64,000 nt of DNA from Candidatus Tectimicrobiota bacterium (GTDB taxonomy: Bacteria; JACPUC01), in contig JACPUC010000029.1 in NCBI GenBank assembly GCA_016192455.1, positions 62,001 to 126,000 on the forward strand. Direction: 5' to 3'. The position numbers and the translations under genes were made by a program. Within the stretch, counting starts at the first letter, position 1. The number at the start of each line of letters is the position of its first letter. Of this stretch, positions 38,251-46,575 are shown piece after piece. Below the pieces are notes generated by a model, which was given only the letters and a program-made list of their open reading frames with translations, did not search any database and was not told the origin of the DNA.

Positions 38251-38332
38251 AAGCTGGGGGTGTGGGGGAGCAGGGGTCCCCCACGAAAAAACCACCCTCA
38301 CAAGCACTTGCCAGGAAGCAAGTTCGCAAGCG
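38251..38332 (-). repeat. dispersed intergenic repeat, copy C (inverted), with hairpin
   Basis: Read on the minus strand: TGGCAAGTGCTTGTGAGG, then CTGCTCCCCCACACCCCC, matching the middle and end blocks of copy B. It contains a perfect hairpin at 38262-38284 (GTGGGGGA/TCCCCCAC, 7-base loop), between the convergent AOR and small exported-protein genes, where it could act as a terminator. Confidence 0.6.
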
Positions 38333-38349
38333 CCTTCCGAGACCCACCG

Positions 38350-38676
38350 CTACCGCGCCCCGGCGCCCCGCATGATCGCCGACAAGGCGCCGATCACGAT
38401 GTCCTGGGCGCGGACCTCGTTGGCGTTGTCGCTCGGCTGGCTCTTCAGCCACCAGATGGCCTTCTGCAGGGCGACCCGGGCGCAAAGCTCGCTGCGACAC
38501 TCGATGAGCTGGCGCTCCACCTTCTCCATCATCGTGCCGTGCTTCTGGATGTACTGCACCGCCAGGTTCGCTTCCAGGTCGGGACCGCGCCCGCCTTGCG
38601 CCGCCGCCGGCGGGGCGCCGAGGGCGAGGGCAAGGAGGGCAAGCAACAGCGCCACCAGGGTCATGCGGGGCATCAT
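38350..38676 (-). CDS. small exported hypothetical protein
   Basis: 108 residues. Signal peptide MMPRMTLVALLLALLALALG with AAAQ cleavage near 27. The mature part (about 80 residues) is helical with two Cys (IECRSELCARVALQKAIWWL). It starts 18 bases after the stop of the probable selenoprotein at 38695 and is most likely in the same operon. Not a family I recognise; a periplasmic helper is possible but unproven. Confidence 0.65.
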   Translation of the reverse strand: MMPRMTLVALLLALLALALGAPPAAAQGGRGPDLEANLAVQYIQKHGTMMEKVERQLIECRSELCARVALQKAIWWLKSQPSDNANEVRAQDIVIGALSAIMRGAGAR

Positions 38677-38694
38677 GGGTCCTTTCAGCTCGGC

Positions 38695-39327
38695 TCAGCG
38701 CTTCAGGGCCGTGAAGGGATCGCCCATCGGCCGAGCGTCCACCTTGATGGTCGGCCCGTCGCCGAAACCGAGGAACTTCGACCATTCGACGTAGTGCTCC
38801 TCCAGCTCGATGCCGAGGGCGTCGGCCATGCGCGCCACGTAGTTGAACTGCGCGCACACCGCGGCGATCTCCAGCACCTGCAGGTCGCTGAAGCCGTTTT
38901 CGCGCAGGCTCTGCACGTCGGCCTCGGTCATCGACGAGGGAGAGAGGGTCATCTTCTCGACGTAGGCGATCATCGCCAGGTCGGCGGGGTCGGTGAGGAC
39001 GGACGAGGGGTCGGCGAGGAACTTCTTCACGACGTCGCCGTCCTTGCTCTCGAGGCTGCCACGGAGAAACTCCCCGTGCGTCGTCGTTCAGTAGCGGCAG
39101 TTGAGCAGCGCCGAGGTGTAGGACGAGATCATCTCCTCGCGGCGGCGTCCCAGCGAGGAGTTCCCGAAGGTGGTGGCGAAGACGAGGTTTGCCATGGCGT
39201 TGAACAGCGGCGGCTTCAGCGACATGCTGCGCATGATGCTTGGCACGTAGCCGCGCGCCGCCACGAACCTGTCGTACACCTCCTTCAGGTCCGGGGCCTG
39301 CTCAGGCGTCTGGGTCTTGATGTACAT
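38695..39327 (-). CDS. AhpD/carboxymuconolactone-decarboxylase-fold selenoprotein (in-frame TGA = Sec80)
   Basis: 210 residues if TGA at 39090-39088 is read as selenocysteine. The ATG at 39327 follows GGAGGAG. Upstream of the TGA: FVAARGYVPSIMRSMSLKPP and RRREEMISSYTSALLNCRY. Downstream, in the same frame: TTTHGEFLRGSLES, then DPADLAMIAYVEKMTL and EIAAVCAQFNYVARMADALG. All are peroxidase-related AhpD-family blocks. The TGA replaces the second Cys of the redox motif C-x-x-C-x-x-x-H, giving C77-R-Y-U80-T-T-T-H84. A stem-loop starts 9 nt after the TGA. The protein probably reduces peroxides or disulfides. The alternative is a nonsense mutation, but the exact position argues against it. Confidence 0.85.
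39060..39078 (-). promoter_or_regulatory. candidate bacterial SECIS element
   Basis: In the mRNA, 9 nt after the UGA, CACGGGGAGUUUCUCCGUG folds as CAC/GUG, a GG bulge, GGAG/CUCC and a UUU loop (or CACGG/CCGUG with a 9-nt loop beginning with G). The distance and size fit the hairpin that SelB recognises downstream of bacterial Sec codons. The first 9 spacer bases are an ACG triplet repeat. Confidence 0.6.
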
Positions 39328-39636
39328 GGGTGCTCCTCCTTCTCCGTGCGGAGGGTGAGCCGAGGGTGCTGCTCGGGAAAGGGACAACGAGCAAGACAGC
39401 GGCTGAAGGTCCTCAGTCTACCCCAGCAGTGGGGGAGCGGCAAGCGTGGCGGCCGGCGGGGGCGAAGCGCGGCGCTTGCTTGACAGCCGGCGCGCGGCCC
39501 ACCTAGATTTGCAGCAGAGCGGCGCCTCGGTGCGGCGAGCGGCCGGCTTCCTGGCTCGGTCGCGCGGTGCGGCGAGGGGGGAGCAGGTTGCAAGAAGGGC
39601 GTGGGGCGAGTTCAGCCCGCGCCAGAGGGGAAACCG

Positions 39637-40959
39637 ATGGCGGCCATTGAGGGGATGGCGCGGCGGGCCAAGGCGGCGTCACTGATTCTGGCTTCGGCGC
39701 CGACGGGGGCGAAGAACGCGGCCCTGGAGCAGATGGCCAAGGCGATCGAGGGGCGCCGCGGCGACATCCTGGCCGCCAATGCCAGGGATGCGCGGGCGAC
39801 GGCGGCGCTCGTGGCGGCCGGGAAAATGTCGCAGCCCCTCCTCGACCGCCTGACGTTGAGCGAGGCGAAGGTCCTCGGCATGGCCGAGCAGGTGCGCAGC
39901 GTGGCCGCCCTGCCCGACCCCGTGGGCCGCGCGCAGTACGCCATGGAGCTTGATGCCGGCCTCGAGCTCTTCCGCGTCACCTGTCCCATCGGCGTCATCG
40001 GCGCCATCTTCGAGTCGCGACCCGATGCCCTGCCGCAGATCGCCTCCCTCTGCCTGAAAGCCGGCAACGCGGTGATCCTGAAAGGGGGCACGGAAGCCCA
40101 GCATTCGAACCGTCTGCTTGCCGAGCTGCTGGCCGCGGCGGCGGGCGGCGTGCCCGGCATCCCGACGGAGTCCATCCAGCTCGTCGAGTCGCGCGCCGAC
40201 GTGCAGGCGATGCTGGCCCTCGATGACTGCATCGACCTCATGGTGCCGCGCGGCGGCAAGGAGTTCGTCCGTTACATCCAGGAGAACACGCGCATCCCGG
40301 TGCTGGGGCACGCCGACGGCATCTGCCACGCCTACGTCGATGCCGAGGCCGACCTCGCCATGGCCCTCGACATCGTTTTTGACAGTAAAACGCAGTACCC
40401 CGCGGCCTGCAATGCGATCGAGACCCTCCTCGTGCATGCCGCGATCGCGCCGCGCTTCCTGCCGGCGGCGGCGCGGCGCCTGGGCGGCGCCGGAGTCGAG
40501 CTGCGCGGCTGCGAGCGCACCGTCGCCCTCGTGCCCTCGTGCACGCCGGCAACCGAGGCGGACTGGCGCAGCGAGTACCTCGACCTCATCCTGGCGGTGC
40601 GCGTCGTCGCCTCCGCCGCCGAGGCCATCGACCACATCAACACCTACGGCTCCCGCCACACCGACACGATCGTCACCAGCAACGAGGAGACGGCGCACCA
40701 GTTCCTGAAAAACGTCGATTCCTCCAGCGTCATGTGGAACGCCTCGACGCGCTTCGCCGACGGCTTCCGTTACGGCCTCGGCGCCGAGATCGGCATCAGC
40801 ACGAACAAGACGCACGCCCGCGGCCCTGTCGGCCTCGAGGGTCTGGTCATCACGAAGTACCTGCTCCTTGGCAGCGGCCAGTGCGTGGCCACGTACTCCG
40901 GCGCCACCGCCCGCCCCTTCACCCACCGGCCCCTGGCGGGCGAGCCGCGGGGTTTGTGA
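39637..40959 (+). CDS. proA: gamma-glutamyl phosphate reductase
   Basis: 440 residues from the ATG at 39637 (AGGGGAAA upstream). NADPH-dependent reduction of gamma-glutamyl phosphate to glutamate semialdehyde, the second step of proline synthesis. Family motifs: CPIGVIGAIFESRPDALPQI, NAVILKGGTEAQHSN, LMVPRGGKEFVRYIQENTRI and the catalytic Cys258 in QYPAACNAIETLLVH. The C-terminal ARGPVGLEGLVITKYLL is complete. ProB is not in the window, so the pathway genes are split. Confidence 0.96.
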   Translation: MAAIEGMARRAKAASLILASAPTGAKNAALEQMAKAIEGRRGDILAANARDARATAALVAAGKMSQPLLDRLTLSEAKVLGMAEQVRSVAALPDPVGRAQYAMELDAGLELFRVTCPIGVIGAIFESRPDALPQIASLCLKAGNAVILKGGTEAQHSNRLLAELLAAAAGGVPGIPTESIQLVESRADVQAMLALDDCIDLMVPRGGKEFVRYIQENTRIPVLGHADGICHAYVDAEADLAMALDIVFDSKTQYPAACNAIETLLVHAAIAPRFLPAAARRLGGAGVELRGCERTVALVPSCTPATEADWRSEYLDLILAVRVVASAAEAIDHINTYGSRHTDTIVTSNEETAHQFLKNVDSSSVMWNASTRFADGFRYGLGAEIGISTNKTHARGPVGLEGLVITKYLLLGSGQCVATYSGATARPFTHRPLAGEPRGL

Positions 40960-40993
40960 GACAGCGGCGGCGCGGGGGCGCCCGGCGGATCGA

Positions 40994-43417
40994 TCATCCC
41001 CAGCCGGCTGAAGCCGTGGCCGGTCGTTCCTCTAGCGCGACCGCCTGCATCCTCCGGCTCTCCGCCAGAATCCCCCTCAGCTCCGCGGTATGGCCTTGGG
41101 CGTGATCCGACGTGGCCCACTTCTCCGTCACCTCGAGCGCCCCCTGCCAGTCGCCCGCTTCAAGGCAGCACTTCGCGCTCATGAGCGCCGCCAGCAGGCG
41201 CTGTTCGCTCGGCAGGGTGGTGATGTGCGCCAAGCTGCGCAGGTGGACCGCGGCAGCCGCGAAGTTCTCTGCCTCGCGCTCGAGCTGCGCCAGCGCCCGC
41301 AGGATGTCGGCCTGGACCGGCAGCAGGCGGTGCGCCGCCTCGAGGCTCTCCCGCCCCTCGCGCCGCCGTTCCAGGTGCACGAGCGCCACCCCCCGCAGGA
41401 AGAGCGCCTCGGCGGCCAGCGTGCTGCCCGGCGCCGCCTGCTCCGCCGCCGTCAAGGCCTCGATGGCGCTCTCGAGGCCGCCGGTCCGCAGCCTGCAGCA
41501 CCCAAGACCCATATGCGCCTCGGCATAGCCGGGATCGTGCCGCAGCGCCGTCTCGTACGCCTCCCTTGCCGCCGCGGGCGCGCCGGCGCGCTCCGCCTCG
41601 CCAGCCGCCCGGAGCGCCTCCGCCGCCAGGAGGCTGCGCGTGCTCAGGTGGTAGACAGCCAGGCCGTCGAGCGCGCGCTCGAGACGATACGGCAGGCCAT
41701 AGTGCTTGCTCAGGGCGTCGTGACCGGCGTCCTCCTGTGGCGCGATGAGGACGACCGGCGCGTCGGCGGCCGCGCCGGCGGTCGAGGGCGACGCTTGAGG
41801 AGCCGCCTCGCGGCCGACGGCAACCTGGCGCGGCGGCGCCGCCAGCGCGCGGCCGGTCTCCAGAACGACGAACCCCGAGATGCCGCGTACCACGACGGGG
41901 TCGCCGGGCTGGCTGCGCTGGCGCAGGTAGGAGGCCAGGGCCTCACGCTGGCGCAGCTCCAGCGCGCGAGGATCGTCGGCTCCCCAGAGCGCGTGCGCAA
42001 GCCGGGCCGCATCCCGGCAGCCCCACAGCCGCACGTCCGCGAGAATCAGCGCCAGCCCCGCTCCCACCAGGAGGACCAGGCCAAGGCCGTCGAAGATGGT
42101 GAGCTGGGAGAGTGAGGGGCTGGCCGGCTGGAACTCCAGTGCGGCGGCGAGGCTGGGGCTGCGTTGCCAGGCGGCGATGAGCTCGGCACCCCGCCTGCCC
42201 CAGGCCTGGATCGCCGGTCCCGCCAGCAGCGCTGCGAGCGGCAGGAGCAGGAGGAGCTGGGAAGGACGCCGATCGCGAGCCGCGACGAGGAGGGCGCAGC
42301 CGGCGCCGGCCGCCAGCAGCATCGCCGTGGCGGGGGCCGCGAGGTCAAGCGGCGGAGCGCCGGCAGACGAAGCGACTCCCGCAAGCCGCGCCAGGCGCAC
42401 GACGATGAGCGCCAGTCCCGTCAGCGCCGCCGCGGCCAGGGGAAGGGTGGTCCAGACGAGCGGTTCCCACCAGCTCATCTGCGGGTTCGCCAGCTCCGGC
42501 GGCCGGGGCGGCGGCCCGTTGCGCCGGGCCGGACGCAGCTCCGCCAACCGCTCGCGCAGCAGGCCGGCGATGGGTCGCGGGCTCGATCGCGGGGCCGCGT
42601 TGTTCAGCGCCGCGGCGAGGAGGACCAGGATCACCCCGGCCACGTAGGCCAGCAGATGGGCCGGAAACGACCCCCAATCCGGCGGCGCTCCCAGCATGGC
42701 GATGCCGAGCAGGGCGATGAGCGCCAGGCTGCGTCGCATCCAGATGAGGAGCAAGCCGGCGAGAAGGCCCGCGGCTCCCGCATGCGCCAGCGCCACCGCC
42801 TGCGCCTGGACGAGCGACAGGCCGAGCGTCATGTGGCCCGCAAGCGGCTCCAGGCTCGCCACGCTGAGCTCGATGAGCAGGGCGATGCCGAACATCAGGA
42901 AGAGCTCGACAGGGCAGGTCCAGGCCTCCAGCCGGCGGCTCACGAGGTAGAGCGCCATCAGGAGCGCCGCACCGGCAGCCGGCAGGGCGCCAAAAAGATG
43001 GAAGGCCGTCAAAGAGGTGACGAGGGTTGCCGCCAGGGCGACGGCTGCGGCGGCGAAGAACGCCGCCCCCGCGCCGACGCCGAGGCAGCGCTGCGCGAGC
43101 CGCCAAACCGCAACGGCGAAGCTCCCCTCCTCAGGGCTGACGAGTCCGCCGAGGATCGACCCCGCGGCCGCCTCGGCGCGGCATGCCGCCTGCCCGCTTT
43201 CGCCGAAGAGGCCGAAGCGCGGGAACCGCCAGGCGATCAGCAGCGCCGCCAGGCAAAGGCCGATCAGCGGGATCATGGCATGCCTCGCCGTGACCTCGGG
43301 GGGAGGAGGAGGGTGGCGCCGGCTCCGGGCGCGCATCGCCTCGGCGCGTTCTCGGTCCATCGCGGCGCGGACCGGCGTGCAAGAGCGTGCAGCTCCCTCA
43401 GGAGCAGAGGAGCCCAC
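40994..43417 (-). CDS. multi-pass membrane protein with C-terminal TPR domain
   Basis: Up to 807 residues. About 11 hydrophobic segments fill residues 45-480, separated by an Arg/Pro-rich loop near 290-320. A soluble domain (about 490-600) contains GDPVVVRGISGFVVLETGRA. Tetratricopeptide repeats follow (ARAAYETALRHDPGYAEAHM-like, then AIEALTAAEQAAPGSTLAAE, ESLEAAHRLLPVQADILRAL). The exact start is uncertain; an internal ATG at 43276 (MIPLIGLCLAALLIAWRFPR) is also possible. The layout resembles glycosyltransferase-like or DUF2723-style TPR membrane proteins, but no catalytic motif was identified. It converges with proA, 34 bases apart. Confidence 0.75.
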   Translation of the reverse strand: MGSSAPEGAARSCTPVRAAMDRERAEAMRARSRRHPPPPPEVTARHAMIPLIGLCLAALLIAWRFPRFGLFGESGQAACRAEAAAGSILGGLVSPEEGSFAVAVWRLAQRCLGVGAGAAFFAAAAVALAATLVTSLTAFHLFGALPAAGAALLMALYLVSRRLEAWTCPVELFLMFGIALLIELSVASLEPLAGHMTLGLSLVQAQAVALAHAGAAGLLAGLLLIWMRRSLALIALLGIAMLGAPPDWGSFPAHLLAYVAGVILVLLAAALNNAAPRSSPRPIAGLLRERLAELRPARRNGPPPRPPELANPQMSWWEPLVWTTLPLAAAALTGLALIVVRLARLAGVASSAGAPPLDLAAPATAMLLAAGAGCALLVAARDRRPSQLLLLLPLAALLAGPAIQAWGRRGAELIAAWQRSPSLAAALEFQPASPSLSQLTIFDGLGLVLLVGAGLALILADVRLWGCRDAARLAHALWGADDPRALELRQREALASYLRQRSQPGDPVVVRGISGFVVLETGRALAAPPRQVAVGREAAPQASPSTAGAAADAPVVLIAPQEDAGHDALSKHYGLPYRLERALDGLAVYHLSTRSLLAAEALRAAGEAERAGAPAAAREAYETALRHDPGYAEAHMGLGCCRLRTGGLESAIEALTAAEQAAPGSTLAAEALFLRGVALVHLERRREGRESLEAAHRLLPVQADILRALAQLEREAENFAAAAVHLRSLAHITTLPSEQRLLAALMSAKCCLEAGDWQGALEVTEKWATSDHAQGHTAELRGILAESRRMQAVALEERPATASAGWG

Positions 43418-43466
43418 ACTGCGGCGATGTGCAAGGTTCCTGCCACAATGGAGCTTGCTGCTCGCC

Positions 43467-43494
43467 TTGCATCCTCTCCATCGTGGGGTAGAAT
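43467..43494 (+). promoter_or_regulatory. promoter candidate for the DUF2617 gene group
   Basis: TTGCAT and TAGAAT (5 of 6 to TATAAT) with a 16-base spacer, in the divergent region between the TPR membrane protein and the plus-strand group starting at 43625. The -35 match is weak. Confidence 0.35.
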
Positions 43495-43624
43495 GATGAG
43501 GAGGGGAACGTCGTGCGGCGCGGCAACACCTGAGCGGCTCGATTCACGGCGGGGAGAGCGGCGCGGCGGCTCAGGGGCGGACCGCGGAGACGCCCGGCAG
43601 GACAGCCCTTCAGGCGGACGGCGT

Positions 43625-44308
43625 ATGGCGCACAGCAGCGGAACCCTTCGCTACGTTCTGCTCCGCGGCTTGGCCCCGGCGCTCGCCGGCCGCGTCGTGG
43701 CGCGGCGCGAGGCGGCGGTGGACAAGTGGCTCACCGTGCGGCTCCACATCCTGGAGGCGAGTCACCTCGTCACCTACCGGCTCCCCGGCGGCGCCTTCAG
43801 TGAGATTCTCGCCTGCCTGCCCCAGGGACCCGGGGAGGCGCTTGCGGATGGGGGAGGCGGCGCGCTCTTGCCCGGAGCGCAGGCGAGCCTGCTTCACACG
43901 ATCGACGCCTTCACCCCCTTGGAGGACCAATCTCACGGCTCCGCCGAGCGGGGGCGGGCAGCGGTGGCGGGAACCGCGGCAGGCACGGAACGCGTCTACC
44001 GACTCGACGGGGCGCGGTACCAGGTGCGCATCTGGCGCGCGCCGTTGCCTGACCCGGCGTACCACGATCTATTGCGCCGCGTCCGACGGCGCGGCGAGGG
44101 GATCGCCCTGCTGCATGAGTTCGGCGCGCTGCCGTCCGCGGCGCGGAACGCTGCGGGCGGCGCGCCTCCGCCCCTCACTGCGCTCCTCTTTGACGCGCCG
44201 ACGGCGACGCTGCACAGCGCCCACAGCTATCCCGAGGAGGGCTGCGTGGTCCTCTCGGCGAGCCGCATGTCGTGGGAGGGATGGGCGCCTGAAGCGCGCC
44301 GCGCCTGA
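43625..44308 (+). CDS. DUF2617-like protein
   Basis: 227 residues from the ATG at 43625. LTVRLHILEASHLVTYRLPG, AFSEILACLPQ, a middle YQVRIWRAPLPDPAYHDLLR and the end FDAPTATLHSAHSYPEEGCV match the arrangement of the DUF2617 family: the A-S-H strand, then the F-S-E-x-x-A-C-L motif, then a final H-x-Y-P. The family is of unknown function, best known from Actinobacteria. Identification is from pattern memory. It is the first gene of a plus-strand run with a J protein, YbjN-like protein and PspA. Confidence 0.65.
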   Translation: MAHSSGTLRYVLLRGLAPALAGRVVARREAAVDKWLTVRLHILEASHLVTYRLPGGAFSEILACLPQGPGEALADGGGGALLPGAQASLLHTIDAFTPLEDQSHGSAERGRAAVAGTAAGTERVYRLDGARYQVRIWRAPLPDPAYHDLLRRVRRRGEGIALLHEFGALPSAARNAAGGAPPPLTALLFDAPTATLHSAHSYPEEGCVVLSASRMSWEGWAPEARRA

Positions 44309-44397
44309 CGTCGGGGCCGGCGGTTGAGCCGAGGCGCGCCGGGGCGATGCGCCGCGCCCTTGTCATGCGGAGCGCGGGCCCCCACACTAGAGTTGCG

Positions 44398-44480
44398 TCT
44401 CAGAAGTTCGCTCACATCGTTGCGGCGCTGTTCGCTGCATTGGCAAGGGGCTTGTGAGGAACCCATGCTCCCCCACACGC
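44398..44480 (+). repeat. dispersed intergenic repeat, copy B
   Basis: TCTCAGAAGTTCGCTCACAT, TGCATTGGCAAGGGGCTTG, TGAGGAACCCATGCTCCCCC, ACACGCCC. It aligns with copy A at 34955 and copy C at 38251. The palindrome at 44488 follows directly. Confidence 0.7.
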
Positions 44481-44487
44481 CCATCCC

Positions 44488-44513
44488 GTAGGGGCGGTTC
44501 GCGAACCGCCCCT
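44488..44513. repeat. palindromic repeat, second copy
   Basis: Identical over 26 bases to the 28-bp palindrome at 11471-11498 (half-site GTAGGGGCGGTTCG); the last two bases differ. Located directly after repeat copy B. Confidence 0.8.
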
Positions 44514-44629
44514 CCAAGCCGGGGCGCGCGAGGAGACACGGTTCCTTCCCAGACTACGATCAGCCCCCGCGGGCGCGGTTGGGGAGAAGGTCCCCTCTCA
44601 GGATTAGGTGATCGAACGGGGATGAGCGG

Positions 44630-45073
44630 ATGGACATCCTGGCGCGGCTCTACTCGATCGCACGCTCCGCGCTGGGCGCGCAGCTCGAGCGGTGGGAGGC
44701 CAGTCAGCAGCGGCGCGGCGTGGACGACCGCGCGGGCCGGGGGGCTGGGCAGCGCCGGGCGCGGGCCGCGGCAGGGGAGGGCGAACGGGCAAAAGCCGGG
44801 CGCGGCGCCTCGCGGGGGGCGGAGCAGGCGGGCGACCCTAGCCGCCGCGGTGCCTACGATCGCCACTTGGCGCAGTGTTACGCGAACCTGGAGCTGCCGT
44901 ACGGCGCCGATCTCGAGACGGCGCGGCGGCGCTGGAAGGCGATGCTGAAGAAGTACCACCCCGACCTGCACGCCGCCGACCCGGAGCGCCAGCGCATCGC
45001 CACACAGATCACGCAGGAGATCACCGCGGCGTACCGCGCCATCGAACAGGCGCACGCAAGGCGAAACCGCTAG
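44630..45073 (+). CDS. J-domain protein, C-terminal J domain
   Basis: 147 residues. N-terminal helix (MDILARLYSIARSALGAQLE), a charged low-complexity linker (30-75), then a J domain at the C-terminus (YDRHLAQCYANLELPYGADL, RRRWKAMLKKYHPDLHAADP) with HPD at 110-112 and a final helix AAYRAIEQAHARRN. It should recruit DnaK to a specific target. The first helix may target a membrane or partner. It lies in the run leading to pspA, 129 bases before the YbjN-like gene. Confidence 0.85.
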   Translation: MDILARLYSIARSALGAQLERWEASQQRRGVDDRAGRGAGQRRARAAAGEGERAKAGRGASRGAEQAGDPSRRGAYDRHLAQCYANLELPYGADLETARRRWKAMLKKYHPDLHAADPERQRIATQITQEITAAYRAIEQAHARRNR

Positions 45074-45202
45074 CGCAACAGCGGCGCGGCGGGGTGGGGC
45101 AACCCGGCGCGCGGCGGCGCAACGAAGACCGTTCGCGGCAGTGGCGGACGGCGTCCACCGCTCCGCCACAACCCGCGCCAAGGGGAAGAAGGGGGAAACA
45201 GG

Positions 45203-45610
45203 ATGTCGGAGCGATTCGAGCTCGTGAAGAGCTACCTGGCGGAGATCGGCATCCCGATCACCAGCGAGGTCCCCGCGGAAGAACTGGTGATCGTGCAGGA
45301 TGAGGAGCGCGGTATCGCCGATATGATCATCGACTGCGAGGAGAGCATCCTCACCATCGAGCAACCAATCCTACGGGTGCCGGCGAACCCCGGGGACCTC
45401 TTCAAGCGCCTGCTGCAGATGAACCGCACCCTCGTGCACGGCGCCTTCGTGCTCGATGAGGACGGGCGCGCCGTCCTCTTTCGCGACACCCTGGAGCTTG
45501 CAACCCTTGATCGCAACGAACTGGAAGGCTCGATTCAGGCGCTCAGCCTGGCGCTGGCCGAGTATGCCGAGGAGCTGCTGACGTTTGCGCGCCAGGGCGC
45601 CTCGGCGTAA
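45203..45610 (+). CDS. YbjN / type III chaperone-like domain protein
   Basis: 135 residues. FELVKSYLAEIGIPITSEVP, IADMIIDCEESILTIEQPIL, FKRLLQMNRTLVHGAFVLDE and LEGSIQALSLALAEYAEELL give the alpha-beta pattern of the YbjN/CesT-like fold, small proteins that bind partner polypeptides. Genes of this type commonly precede pspA in GC-rich bacteria, as here. A role as a regulator or chaperone of PspA or the adjacent J protein is inference. Confidence 0.8.
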   Translation: MSERFELVKSYLAEIGIPITSEVPAEELVIVQDEERGIADMIIDCEESILTIEQPILRVPANPGDLFKRLLQMNRTLVHGAFVLDEDGRAVLFRDTLELATLDRNELEGSIQALSLALAEYAEELLTFARQGASA

Positions 45611-45728
45611 GCGTTGGCCCGGCGACAAGCACCGCTGCGCCGGCGTGCCCCTCGATCGCGGGCAGGGGCGCGGCGATCAGGAGCGTCGAGAGGGAGCGTC
45701 CTGCACAGGGCGCAGGGAGAGGAAGCAT

Positions 45729-46433
45729 ATGGCAGGCATCTTCCAACGTCTCTTCAAGCTTGGGCAGAGCGAGACGCACGCCCTCGTCGATAAGTTCGAA
45801 GACCCCATCAAGATGACCGAGCAGGGCATCCGCGATTTGAAGAAGGACCTGCAGGGCTCGATGCAGAGCCTGGCGCAGGTGAAGGCCCTGGCGCTGCGCA
45901 TGCAGAAGGACGCCGACAACAACAAACGCTTGGCGGCGGAGTACGAGCGCAAAGCCATGCTGCTGCTGAGTAAAATCCAGAGCGGCGAACTCGACCAGGC
46001 GGAGGCCGAACGCCTGGCCACGGAGGCCTTGAACCGCAAGGAGGAGGCCACCCGGAAAGCCCTGGAGAGCCAGAAGGACTACGAGTCCCAGGAGAAGATG
46101 TCCTCGGAGCTGCAGGTGAAGGTGGAGAAGCTCCGCCGCACGGTGCAGAGCTACGAGAACGACCTCACCACCCTGAAAGCGCGGGCCCGCACCGCCGCCG
46201 CCACAACGAAGATCAACCGCCAGCTCTCCACGGTGGACGCCTCGAGCACCCTGGCGATGCTTGAGAAGATGCGCGCCCGGGTGGAGGAGGATGAGTCGTT
46301 GGCCACCGCCTACGGCGGCCTGGTCGATACCGAGAAGTCGGTGGACGAGGAGATCAACCGCGCCCTGGCCGGCAGCACCGGCGCCCCCACCGACAAGCTG
46401 GCGGAGCTGAAGGCGAAGATGGGCATCAAGTAG
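45729..46433 (+). CDS. pspA: phage shock protein A / IM30 (ESCRT-III-like)
   Basis: 234 residues, ATG at 45729 with GGAAG just upstream. MAGIFQRLFKLGQSETHALV is the amphipathic membrane-binding N-terminus, then VDKFEDPIKMTEQGIRDLKK and a long coiled coil of about 150 residues. The C-terminal helix DKLAELKAKMGIK is canonical. PspA polymers coat and stabilise stressed membranes. No PspF-type activator or PspBC are present, so regulation is not visible. Confidence 0.95.
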   Translation: MAGIFQRLFKLGQSETHALVDKFEDPIKMTEQGIRDLKKDLQGSMQSLAQVKALALRMQKDADNNKRLAAEYERKAMLLLSKIQSGELDQAEAERLATEALNRKEEATRKALESQKDYESQEKMSSELQVKVEKLRRTVQSYENDLTTLKARARTAAATTKINRQLSTVDASSTLAMLEKMRARVEEDESLATAYGGLVDTEKSVDEEINRALAGSTGAPTDKLAELKAKMGIK

Positions 46434-46575
46434 GCGAGCACCCTTCGTCCCGTGGCCGCCGCGCCAGGCAGGAGCGCGACCGCCCGCGGCCAGCCCACGT
46501 GCTTAGCCGCATGTCACTGATCACCACGGCGTTGGCGGGCGGGGGGAGTCGCTCCCCTCGCGGCGACTGCACGGC

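Noticed and set aside
38695-39387. Two separate short AhpD-family genes (38695-39030 and 39088-39387)
   Set aside because: They are in the same frame, together make one family-length protein, and the only break is the TGA at the redox Cys.
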